From an uncultured Microbacteriaceae bacterium (lineage in GTDB: Bacteria; Actinomycetota; Actinomycetes; Actinomycetales; Microbacteriaceae): a DNA stretch of 64,000 nt. Position numbers and translations under genes: made by a program. Positions within the stretch are counted from its first letter, which is position 1, and each line of letters begins with the position of its first letter. Location: the NCBI GenBank assembly GCA_937872445.1, contig CALMSL010000192.1, positions 1 through 64,000 on the forward strand, written 5' to 3'. The notes beneath the pieces are model-generated. The model worked only from the letters and a program-made list of their open reading frames with translations. It was not told the DNA's origin and searched no databases. This document shows, piece after piece, positions 8,035 to 15,318 of the stretch.

Positions 8035-8520
8035 ATGAGACCTTTCGAGTCGGTTGTCGAAGAGTTTGGCGCTCGGGTGTTCCGGGTGTGCCGTGCCGTG
8101 GTCGGCCCGGTGGATGCCGAGGATGCCTGGTCCGAGACGTTCCTCGCCGCGCTTGGCGCGTACCCTCGCCTGGCCCCCGGCTCGGATGTCTCGGCGTGGC
8201 TGGTCACGATCGCGCACCGCAAGTCGATCGACATCCTCCGCGCGAAGTCGCGCGCGGCGATTCCGATCGGCGACATCCCGGAGCGCCCAAGCGCATTCGG
8301 AAATCCGGATGCCGGACGCGGCGAACTGTGGGGGAAGGTTGCCGCTTTGCCGGAGCGTCAGCGGCTCGCCGTCGCGTACCACTACCTGGGCGGGCTGCCG
8401 CACGCCCAAACGGCAGAACTCCTCGGCGGATCGGTCGAGTCGATACGCAGGGCGGCCTCAGACGGGGTTGCCGCGCTCAGAAATTTCTATGTGCCAGATT
8501 TGGATCGGAGAACATCATGA
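8035..8520 (+). CDS. ECF RNA polymerase sigma factor
   Basis: A 161-aa sigma-70 family factor of the ECF type. Region 2 spans about residues 5-72 (DAEDAWSETFL and WLVTIAHRKSIDILR). Region 4 spans about 100-150 (LPERQRLAVAYHYLGG then a helix-turn-helix). There is no region 1 or 3 and no anti-sigma gene beside it. The stop overlaps the ogt start (ATGA), so the sigma factor and Ogt are translationally coupled and Tag follows. It probably transcribes its own operon in response to alkylation damage; the signal is inferred. Confidence 0.88.
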   Translation: MRPFESVVEEFGARVFRVCRAVVGPVDAEDAWSETFLAALGAYPRLAPGSDVSAWLVTIAHRKSIDILRAKSRAAIPIGDIPERPSAFGNPDAGRGELWGKVAALPERQRLAVAYHYLGGLPHAQTAELLGGSVESIRRAASDGVAALRNFYVPDLDRRTS

Positions 8521-9131
8521 CCACCGCAATGGAGACCCTGGAGAACGTGGATTCGGCGCAGCTCGAAGGACTGCACCGGGCGCTGGAGGATTCCGCCGCA
8601 CGCGACGGGCTGCTGGATGCCGCCTACCGCACCCTCGACACTCCGATCGGGAACCTCCTGATCGCGGCGACCGACCGGGGAGTGGTGCGGGTCGCGTTCG
8701 CGAGCGAAGGCCACGACGCCGTGCTGGATGCGCTCGCGACACGTCTCGGCTCGCGCATCTTGAGGATGACGTCGACGAGGGGAGTGGGAGGCGAACTGGA
8801 TGCCGCCGCCCGCGAACTCGACGAATACTTCGCCGGACGCCGCACCGCGTTCGACCTGCCGCTCGACCTGAGCCTGGCGACCGGGTTCCGCCGGACCGTG
8901 CTCGGTCACCTCAGGGAGATCGCCTACGGCAGCACCGAGTCGTACGCGCAGGTTGCTGAGGCGGCGGGCAGTCCGCGCGCGGTTCGCGCCGTGGGCTCCG
9001 CGTGCGCCACTAATCCGCTCCCGGTGATCGTTCCGTGCCATCGGGTGCTGCGCTCGGACGGGTCGCTCGGCGGTTACCTCGGCGGCCTCGAGGCCAAGCG
9101 TGCCCTGCTCGCGCTGGAGGCTGCCGCGTGA
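8517..9131 (+). CDS. ogt: methylated-DNA--[protein]-cysteine S-methyltransferase
   Basis: Suicide repair protein of 204 aa that removes alkyl groups from O6-alkylguanine onto its own cysteine. The active-site PCHR is at 173-176 (Cys174), preceded by the DNA-binding helix ESYAQVAEAAGSPRAVRAVG. An N-terminal extension of about 35 residues precedes the usual start of the fold and contains no cysteine. ATG at 8517 overlaps the sigma stop and has CGGAG at 8506-8510. The frame is open upstream inside the sigma gene but is not needed. The end overlaps tag by 4 nt. Confidence 0.93.
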   Translation: MTTAMETLENVDSAQLEGLHRALEDSAARDGLLDAAYRTLDTPIGNLLIAATDRGVVRVAFASEGHDAVLDALATRLGSRILRMTSTRGVGGELDAAARELDEYFAGRRTAFDLPLDLSLATGFRRTVLGHLREIAYGSTESYAQVAEAAGSPRAVRAVGSACATNPLPVIVPCHRVLRSDGSLGGYLGGLEAKRALLALEAAA

Positions 9132-9739
9132 GCCTCGTGGTGGTCGGTGACGATGGCCTGGCCCGACCCCCCTGGGCGGCCGCTGATCCGCTCCTGCGGG
9201 ACTATTACGACACGGAGTGGGGGATGCCGATCCGCGACGAACGCGGGCTCTTCGAGCGCATCAGCCTGGAGGCATTCCAGTCCGGGCTGTCCTGGGCGAC
9301 GATTCTGCGCAAGCGCCCGGCATTCCGCGACGCGTTCGCCGGATTCGACCCTGACGCCGTCGCCGCGTACACCGATTCCGACGTCGAACGCCTCCTCGGC
9401 GATGCCGGAATCGTTCGAAATCGGGCGAAAATCCTGGCCACGATCACCAACGCGAACGCTGTGGTCGCGCTGCGCACCGAGGGCGGACTCGTCGACTTCG
9501 TGTGGTCGTTCCTTCCCGATTCGACGCCGGCGCCGGGGCCGGGCGAACCGCTCATCACGCAGTCTCCCGAGTCGGTCGCCCTGTCGAAAGCGCTCAAGAA
9601 GCACGGTTTCACGTTCGTCGGCCCGACCACTATGTACGCGCTCATGGAGGCGATCGGCATGGTCGACGCGCATCCGGTGGGCAGCCACCGCCGCGGAACA
9701 TCCGGTGTGTGGCCCCGCTCCGCTGGCTCGTGTCAGTAG
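9128..9739 (+). CDS. tag: DNA-3-methyladenine glycosylase I
   Basis: Base-excision glycosylase of 203 aa that removes 3-methyladenine. The HhH-type Tag core is clear: DTEWGMP at 28-34, LEAFQSGLSW around 47-56 with the catalytic-type Glu48, and DAGIVRNRAKI at 92-102. Three of the four positions that bind structural zinc in E. coli Tag are changed (Pro14, Tyr27, Ser186), leaving only His182. Start is GTG overlapping the ogt stop (GTGA). It is the last gene of the sigma-ogt-tag operon. Confidence 0.92.
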   Translation: MSLVVVGDDGLARPPWAAADPLLRDYYDTEWGMPIRDERGLFERISLEAFQSGLSWATILRKRPAFRDAFAGFDPDAVAAYTDSDVERLLGDAGIVRNRAKILATITNANAVVALRTEGGLVDFVWSFLPDSTPAPGPGEPLITQSPESVALSKALKKHGFTFVGPTTMYALMEAIGMVDAHPVGSHRRGTSGVWPRSAGSCQ

Positions 9740-9759
9740 CGTAGGTCGGCGGTGGAATA

Positions 9760-9765
9760 TATCCT
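9760..9765 (+). promoter_or_regulatory. -10 box for leaderless transcript of the cyclase-like gene
   Basis: TATCCT, within an A/T-rich GAATATATCCT stretch, ends 6 nt before the ATG at 9772. No Shine-Dalgarno is visible. Confidence 0.45.
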
Positions 9766-9771
9766 CTCGCC

Positions 9772-10776
9772 ATGGCAAAACTCTCTACCCTCGATTGGAT
9801 GTTGGACTCCGACCCCGCCCTCCGGTGGCAGGTCGAGCGAGACCTTGCCCTTGAGCCCGAAAGTGTGTGGGGTGAGACTCGAAGACGCGTCGCCAATGAA
9901 GGGTTTGGAGCTCAACTGCTTGCTCATCAGGATGCCGATGGGCAGTGGGCCGGCGGTGCATTCTTTCCCGTGGACTTCGACTTCCACGGGCCCGAAGCGC
10001 AGGACGGAGCCGGCCAGCCGTACACGGCGACAACGTGGTCACTCAACGCGCTTCGGGAGTGGGGAGTGGATGCGTCCGCGCTCGCGGGCACGGCGGAGAA
10101 GCTCGCCGCGAACAGCCGCTGGGAGTACGACAACCTTCCTTACTGGGGCGGCGAAGTCGATTGCTGCATCAACGCGTTCACCCTCGCGAACGGCCTCTGG
10201 CTCGGTGCTGATGTCGGTGGGCTGGTGGACTGGTTTCTCGAACACCAGATGGCGGACGGCGGCTGGAATTGCGAGTGGGTGGACGGTTCGACCAGGTCCT
10301 CCTACCACTCCACGCTCAACTCGCTGAAGGGATTGCTCGCGTTTGATGAGGCTACCGGTGGAACGTCGCAGTCGCGCAGCGCGCGGCACGCGGGCGAGGA
10401 ATTCCTGCTCGCCCGCCATCTCCACCGGCGGCTTTCCACGGGGAAAACGGTCGAACACTGGGCGACGAGGTTTGCCTACCCGTTCCGCTCGATGTACAGC
10501 GTGTTGAATGCGGCGGACTATTTCCGGGCGGCGTCCCTTCACGATCGCACCCCGTCGGACCAGCGGATGTCGGAGGCGATCGACATCATCCGTTCTGCGC
10601 GGGAACCCGACGGCACCTGGATCCAGGAGCGCAGGCATCCTGGCCGCGTCTGGTTCGAAATGGATGTGCCTGCGGGGGAGCCATCACGGTGGCTCACGTT
10701 TTACGCGACGCGCGTCCTGGACTGGTGGGATGAACACCACGGTGCTCCATCGACGACGCTCGGTCAGGTCGGCTAG
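9772..10776 (+). CDS. squalene-cyclase-like / alpha-alpha toroid protein
   Basis: A 334-aa soluble protein with repeat-type signatures of the terpenoid cyclase/prenyltransferase alpha-alpha toroid: HQDADGQWAGG, HQMADGGWNCEW and REPDGTWIQER. It is about half the length of a true squalene-hopene cyclase and has no recognisable DxDD catalytic motif, so squalene cyclisation is unlikely. The ends look complete. Function is unknown. It converges on the DUF1295 gene, overlapping it by 4 nt at the stop codons. Confidence 0.75.
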   Translation: MAKLSTLDWMLDSDPALRWQVERDLALEPESVWGETRRRVANEGFGAQLLAHQDADGQWAGGAFFPVDFDFHGPEAQDGAGQPYTATTWSLNALREWGVDASALAGTAEKLAANSRWEYDNLPYWGGEVDCCINAFTLANGLWLGADVGGLVDWFLEHQMADGGWNCEWVDGSTRSSYHSTLNSLKGLLAFDEATGGTSQSRSARHAGEEFLLARHLHRRLSTGKTVEHWATRFAYPFRSMYSVLNAADYFRAASLHDRTPSDQRMSEAIDIIRSAREPDGTWIQERRHPGRVWFEMDVPAGEPSRWLTFYATRVLDWWDEHHGAPSTTLGQVG

Positions 10777-11597
10777 CCGTCCACGGGAACTTCAGCGCGA
10801 GTCTCACGGCGCGGAAACCACGGGATGATCATGGACGTGCGTGACCGGTAGTCGGAGTATTCCGGATACTTCGACCGGGTGATCGACTCGGTGAAAATCG
10901 TGGAGCCGATGAACAGGAGCGTGAGCAGTACAGCGCCGATGATCGTCCAGGGGATCGTGCCCGCAGCGATGACGCCGAACGCCGCGACCATCCACCACTG
11001 GGCTTGCTCGAAGAAAAAGTTCGGGTGGCGGGAGAAACGAAACAGGCCTGTGGTGAGAAATCGCTGCGCTGGTTGACCGCCGCGGGCAACCGCTGCCGCC
11101 TTCATCCGATGGAAGTTCCACTGCTGCTGGTCCGCAACGATCTCTCCCCACAGAAAGAGCAGAAACAGGATCGCAACCACCGCATCCGGCACTCCGAGAG
11201 TGCGCGGATTCTCCAGCGCAGTGAATGCCGGGAGGGTGATCAGAACGAGCAGCAGGTTCTGGTAGATCACGATGAAGAACAGGTTGAATACCTGGAAAAC
11301 CGGCGGCGACATCCGTGCGCGAAGGACCGCCCAACGGTAGTCCTCAACACCCGAGTAGCCGCCCTTGCGGGCGAAGTTGAATGTCAGGCGCGCACCCCAC
11401 AGCGTGACGAGCACGGCCATGACGATGAGGCGAACGTCCGTGAACCCGGCGAATCCGGCAAACACCCAGACGTACGCGACCGGGGCGATCGACCACAACC
11501 GGTCGACCCACGACGTGTCCTTCGTGACGAGCGACGCGACCCAGCAGAATGCGCTCACGATGATCGCGACGGCGGCGACAACGGCAAGTGAATTCAT
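10773..11597 (-). CDS. DUF1295 membrane protein (steroid 5-alpha-reductase/ICMT-like)
   Basis: A 274-aa polytopic inner-membrane protein with about six transmembrane segments. The C-terminal half has the family signature RFSRHPNFFFEQAQWW followed by KYPEYSDYRSRTSMIIPWFP, which relates it to steroid 5-alpha-reductase and isoprenylcysteine methyltransferase folds. It may act on a lipid or isoprenoid substrate with NADPH or SAM; which of these is not decidable here. It lies downstream of the ureide operon on the same strand but is separated from it by a strong hairpin. Confidence 0.85.
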   Translation of the reverse strand: MNSLAVVAAVAIIVSAFCWVASLVTKDTSWVDRLWSIAPVAYVWVFAGFAGFTDVRLIVMAVLVTLWGARLTFNFARKGGYSGVEDYRWAVLRARMSPPVFQVFNLFFIVIYQNLLLVLITLPAFTALENPRTLGVPDAVVAILFLLFLWGEIVADQQQWNFHRMKAAAVARGGQPAQRFLTTGLFRFSRHPNFFFEQAQWWMVAAFGVIAAGTIPWTIIGAVLLTLLFIGSTIFTESITRSKYPEYSDYRSRTSMIIPWFPRRETRAEVPVDG

Positions 11598-11621
11598 TGC
11601 AGCATGGTATCGGGAATGGGA

Positions 11622-11653
11622 CGGGGCGGCTTCCTCTGGTTGAAGCCGCCCCG
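11622..11653 (-). terminator. terminator-like hairpin at the end of the ureide operon
   Basis: A perfect 12-bp inverted repeat (CGGGGCGGCTTC and its complement) with an 8-nt loop lies just past the permease stop codon. The very stable GC stem has no U-tract on the minus strand, as is common for actinobacterial terminators. It separates the ureide operon from the DUF1295 gene. Confidence 0.7.
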
Positions 11654-11660
11654 CCAGCTG

Positions 11661-13598
11661 TTACTTCTTGCTGGATACGTGCCTGCGCCAGCTCCCGTCC
11701 TTGATCTCGGGATGCTTCTTCGCGAGGGCCTCCTCGTAGAGGACACCGGGTACGACGCTGCCATCCTCGAGTTCCACTGCACCGCGGTACAGCCCGGCCG
11801 GTTCGCCCTCGACAACGCGGAGGAGCACGTCCAGCGGCAGCGTGTACAGCTCGCCCTCGACGGCCACGCCGCCGGAGTCCACCTCGTACATGCCGGGATG
11901 TACTCCGCCGATGTCGTGCATGCGGTACTTGGGCGCGGTCTTCGTTTCCTTGACCAGTTCGGCGCCGTTGAGATTGGAGTGCAACTCCAGACCCCGCATG
12001 AGCGTGCCGTTCACGAACAGCAAGTCATCCTTGAGCACGACCTCCTTGTCCTTGCGCCCGGCCCAACCGAAGCCGAGGAGCAGGATGGCGAGGAACGCAT
12101 ATCCGAGCGACACGCCCGGCGAGGCGTTGATCCCCACGGCGACAGCATTGATGAGGCCGAAGAACGACAGCACTGCGCAGATTCCGGACGTGATAGCTGC
12201 CGCGTACATCTTGTGGTCGATCACGAACACGGTAATCGCACCCAGCAGGATGCCGACGAGCACGGCGCCAGAGCCAAAGAGCTGGAGGCCCTGGTAGATG
12301 ACGCCATTGCCCGCAAGGTTGTCGAATCCGACCTTTGCCGCATTTGTTCCGGCCGCACCCAACGAGTTGTCAATCAGACCCGACGCCCACTGGGCGAGGC
12401 TCGGGAGCATGGCGAGGATGATCGCGGGCGCGTACCTGAGTGCGCTCACGCTCGTCGCCTGCGCGCCGATCACGAGGCCGATGTAGAGCAGGATCGGCAC
12501 CAGCGCCTGCATTGGGAATATCCCGAGGAACAGGCCGACCAGACCGCTGAAGCACACGACCGCGACCACTATTCCCGTGACGAGCGAGTATCCGATCCGA
12601 CCGCCAACCGCCTTCCAGCCTGGGTGGCCGATGTAGACGGCCGGCGGGAACGGGGAGCCAAGGAACGAACCGACGATGGCACCGAGACCATCTGCAGTCA
12701 GGATCTGACGCGCCGAGTATCGGTCGCCAGCCGCTGCCGCCGACTCGACGTTCGTCATTGCCTCAGTGAAGTTGTAGATACCGAGGGGGATGGCGGTTGC
12801 CAGGAGTGGGGCGATGTCCTGCATGCCATTGATCACGTCACCCGTGGGGAATGGCAGATAGAGGCCGAGCGTTGCGATCGATTCCGCCACCGCGCTGGGC
12901 TTGAGAATGTTCGACCATCCGGCAAGCACGGCAATCCATGCGATGACCGTTCCTGCAATCACGGCAATGAGCCCGACGGGTATCCCCAGCGGCATCTTCT
13001 TGAATCCGAGCCATCCGACGAGAATGAATCCGAAGGTCACGAACGCGATCCACGGAGCCTCCCACATTTGCGCGGCAGGGCTCATCGAGATGAACGTCAG
13101 CGAGATTCCGGCAAGCGCACCGAGCATCGCCGCGCGGGGCGTCCACTTGCGAATCCACGGTCCGAAGATTGCACCAAGCAGGATGATGACACCGACGATG
13201 AACGCCCACGCCAGCCCAGCTCGCCAGGCTTTAAGCGGGTCGCCCGACTGGATGTACACCGGAAGCATGACAACGAGCACCACGATGAACATGTGGGGCA
13301 CCGACGGACCATAGGGCAGGGCCGCGACATCCGTCCGGTTTTCGCGACGCGCAAGACGCCGGGCAAGGAGGGCGTACCAGATGTTTCCGAGCGGAAGTGC
13401 GATGCCCAGCGCCGGAAGAACCCGGCCGTACACGATGTTGTCCGGCATGTGCACAACGGCCAGGCACAGGCCGGAGAGCACGATGACGTTGAGAAGGACA
13501 TTGGTTCCGAGCCCAAAAAGCCCGTTCCAGTCGCCCTTGACCCACCACTTGATCTGCACCGGCGCAGATGTGGGGGCCTGGGTGGATGTGTTACTCAT
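11661..13598 (-). CDS. NCS2-type permease fused to allophanate-hydrolase C-terminal-like domain
   Basis: A 645-aa fusion. Residues 1-510 are a polytopic permease of the xanthine/uracil (NCS2-like) group with about 12-14 membrane segments and the conserved YNFTEAMTNVESAAAAGDRY and FPPAVYIGHPGWKA stretches. Residues 522-640 form a soluble domain starting DDLLFVNGTLMRG, with ELVKETKTAPKYRM and GGVAVEGELYTLP. These match the C-terminal domain of allophanate hydrolase (AtzF type, gamma-glutamylcyclotransferase-like fold). It is the last gene of the six-gene operon, and its start overlaps the stop of the biuret-hydrolase-like gene by 4 nt. Substrate is inferred to be a ureide or nucleobase-like compound. 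Confidence 0.88.
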   Translation of the reverse strand: MSNTSTQAPTSAPVQIKWWVKGDWNGLFGLGTNVLLNVIVLSGLCLAVVHMPDNIVYGRVLPALGIALPLGNIWYALLARRLARRENRTDVAALPYGPSVPHMFIVVLVVMLPVYIQSGDPLKAWRAGLAWAFIVGVIILLGAIFGPWIRKWTPRAAMLGALAGISLTFISMSPAAQMWEAPWIAFVTFGFILVGWLGFKKMPLGIPVGLIAVIAGTVIAWIAVLAGWSNILKPSAVAESIATLGLYLPFPTGDVINGMQDIAPLLATAIPLGIYNFTEAMTNVESAAAAGDRYSARQILTADGLGAIVGSFLGSPFPPAVYIGHPGWKAVGGRIGYSLVTGIVVAVVCFSGLVGLFLGIFPMQALVPILLYIGLVIGAQATSVSALRYAPAIILAMLPSLAQWASGLIDNSLGAAGTNAAKVGFDNLAGNGVIYQGLQLFGSGAVLVGILLGAITVFVIDHKMYAAAITSGICAVLSFFGLINAVAVGINASPGVSLGYAFLAILLLGFGWAGRKDKEVVLKDDLLFVNGTLMRGLELHSNLNGAELVKETKTAPKYRMHDIGGVHPGMYEVDSGGVAVEGELYTLPLDVLLRVVEGEPAGLYRGAVELEDGSVVPGVLYEEALAKKHPEIKDGSWRRHVSSKK

Positions 13599-14308
13599 TT
13601 GCTAGCTCCAATCTCAGGGATTGCCGCATCGACGGCCGTCAGGAGGTCCGTCGAAGTACTGACCCAGCCGACGATTCCGCCCTGGGCCTTGATCATGTTG
13701 AGCGTGGACTCATAGAACTCGGGAAAGTAGGACCCGGTGCAGTCGGACAGTACCAGGCAGTCGAACCCGCGGTCGTTCGCTTCGCGAGCGGTCGATTGCA
13801 CGCAGACCTCGGTTGTGACTCCCGTCACGATGAGACGAGTGATTCCGTTTGCACGCAGGATCGTTTCGAGATCCGTTCCGTAAAACGCCCCTTTGCCTGG
13901 CTTATCAAGCACGACCTCACCCTCAATGGGGTAGAGCTCCGGGATAATGTCGTGCCCTTTCGATCCACGGGTGAGAAGTCGGCCCATCGGCCCTTGGTCG
14001 CCGATTCGAAGACTCGGATTTCCTCGGTCTCGTTTGGACGGGAAGAGGTCGCTGAGATCCTCGCGATGGCCCTCCCGAGTGTGAATGACCATCCATCCCA
14101 GCTCGCGGAACTTGTCGAGCACTCGTCGCGTAGGTGCGATGGACCCGCGAAGGGTGGACACATCATTTCCGAGTGACTCCCCGAAACCGCCCGCTTCGAC
14201 GAAGTCGCGCTGGAAGTCGATGCACATCAGGGCAACGCGTCCGGGCTCGAAAGCGAACTCGTACGGTTCCGCGGGGACTTTCACTTCGACCTTCTCGGTG
14301 TCGACCAT
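13595..14308 (-). CDS. isochorismatase-fold cysteine hydrolase, biuret-hydrolase (BiuH)-like
   Basis: A 237-aa cysteine hydrolase. The Asp-Lys-Cys triad is visible as Asp31 (CIDFQRDF), Lys139 (DKPGKGAF) and Cys169 (TTEVCVQSTAREANDRGF). Long shared segments with bacterial biuret hydrolase include HTREGHREDLSDL, RLLTRG, IIPELYPIEGE and the AQGG substrate-loop Gln. It should hydrolyse a small ureide amide to an acid plus ammonia. Biuret itself is a candidate, but related enzymes act on triuret and other ureides. It lies in the operon between carbamate kinase (32-nt gap) and the permease (4-nt overlap). Confidence 0.85.
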   Translation of the reverse strand: MVDTEKVEVKVPAEPYEFAFEPGRVALMCIDFQRDFVEAGGFGESLGNDVSTLRGSIAPTRRVLDKFRELGWMVIHTREGHREDLSDLFPSKRDRGNPSLRIGDQGPMGRLLTRGSKGHDIIPELYPIEGEVVLDKPGKGAFYGTDLETILRANGITRLIVTGVTTEVCVQSTAREANDRGFDCLVLSDCTGSYFPEFYESTLNMIKAQGGIVGWVSTSTDLLTAVDAAIPEIGASK

Positions 14309-14340
14309 TGTCGGTTCCTTTCCTTCCGTGTGGGCGGCAA

Positions 14341-15318
14341 TCAGCCATTCGTCGTTACGACTGTTCCGGCGGCGCCCGCGAGAGCTACCGGTAGTTTTCC
14401 AATGGAGGTGATGATGGCGCGTCCGCCGCTGCTCTCCACGAAATCGATGGCGGACTGCACTTTCGGCCCCATGGATCCGGGCGGGAACTGCCCATCCGCA
14501 AGATGGCGGCGCATTTCCTCCACGCCGACGCTCCTCAACGCACGCTGGCTTGGTTTGCTGAAATCCACGTAAACCTCGTCCACGCCCGTCACGAGCACAA
14601 GAGTTGCCACGTCTATTTCTTTGGCGAGCAGCGCCGACGCGCGGTCCTTATCGATGACAGCGTCTATGGGGTGCCAACCGTCCGCGTCCCTGACGACGGG
14701 AATTCCTCCTCCGCCTGCTGCGATCACAATCGCTCCGCTGTCGACGAGGGCACGGATTTGCCGAGACTCGATGATCGTGCGGGGGAGCGGGCTGGCCACG
14801 ACCCTTCGATAGTTTCCCTCCGCAACCTCCGAGACGAACCAGCCTTCCTCAGCAACCCGCTGGCGCGCAACCTCAGCGCTCAGCTGGCCTCCGATCGGCT
14901 TTGACGGCTTCGAGAATGCAGGGTCGTCGAGCTCGATCTCGGCATGCGTGAGAACGGCTACCGCGCGGGTGTCGAGTCCCCGCCGAAGGACGGCGGAATC
15001 GATGGCTACTGCGAGCATATGCCCGATGCCGCCTTGCGAGTCGGCCACCGCAAGCCACAGGGGAAGCGCAGGCAGGCCCTCCACGGTCGCGTCGGGTGCG
15101 ACAAGCTCGCCGCGCCTCAGGATGTAGCCGACCTGGGGACCGTTCCCGTGGGTGACCACGACAGTCCAGCCCGATTCGGCGAGTGCAGCGATCGACTCGG
15201 CGAAGTCTGCGGCCCGCTCGAGCTGCCGTTCCACGGAGCCGGCCTCGCCATCCAGAACCAGGGCATTGCCGCCGACGGCGATGAGCACTGTGCCCGCGGT
15301 TGCGCGCGTCTCCGTCAT
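14341..15318 (-). CDS. arcC: carbamate kinase
   Basis: A 325-aa amino-acid-kinase-fold enzyme interconverting carbamoyl phosphate plus ADP with carbamate plus ATP. Motifs in order are AVGGNAL near the N-terminus, THGNGPQVG, LTHAEIELDDPAF, AAGGGGIPVV, DKDRASALLA and FPPGSMGPKVQSAI. No arginine deiminase or ornithine transcarbamylase gene is nearby. Its carbamoyl phosphate is therefore probably supplied by the FdrA/DUF1116/DUF2877 set, as AllK does in E. coli. The start overlaps the DUF1116 stop by 4 nt. Confidence 0.93.
   Translation of the reverse strand: MTETRATAGTVLIAVGGNALVLDGEAGSVERQLERAADFAESIAALAESGWTVVVTHGNGPQVGYILRRGELVAPDATVEGLPALPLWLAVADSQGGIGHMLAVAIDSAVLRRGLDTRAVAVLTHAEIELDDPAFSKPSKPIGGQLSAEVARQRVAEEGWFVSEVAEGNYRRVVASPLPRTIIESRQIRALVDSGAIVIAAGGGGIPVVRDADGWHPIDAVIDKDRASALLAKEIDVATLVLVTGVDEVYVDFSKPSQRALRSVGVEEMRRHLADGQFPPGSMGPKVQSAIDFVESSGGRAIITSIGKLPVALAGAAGTVVTTNG

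Noticed and set aside
11604-13715. Long plus-strand open frame opposite the NCS2-type permease
   Set aside because: Low-complexity charged translation with no family resemblance; the minus strand carries an obvious membrane transporter with a 4-nt overlap to its neighbour.
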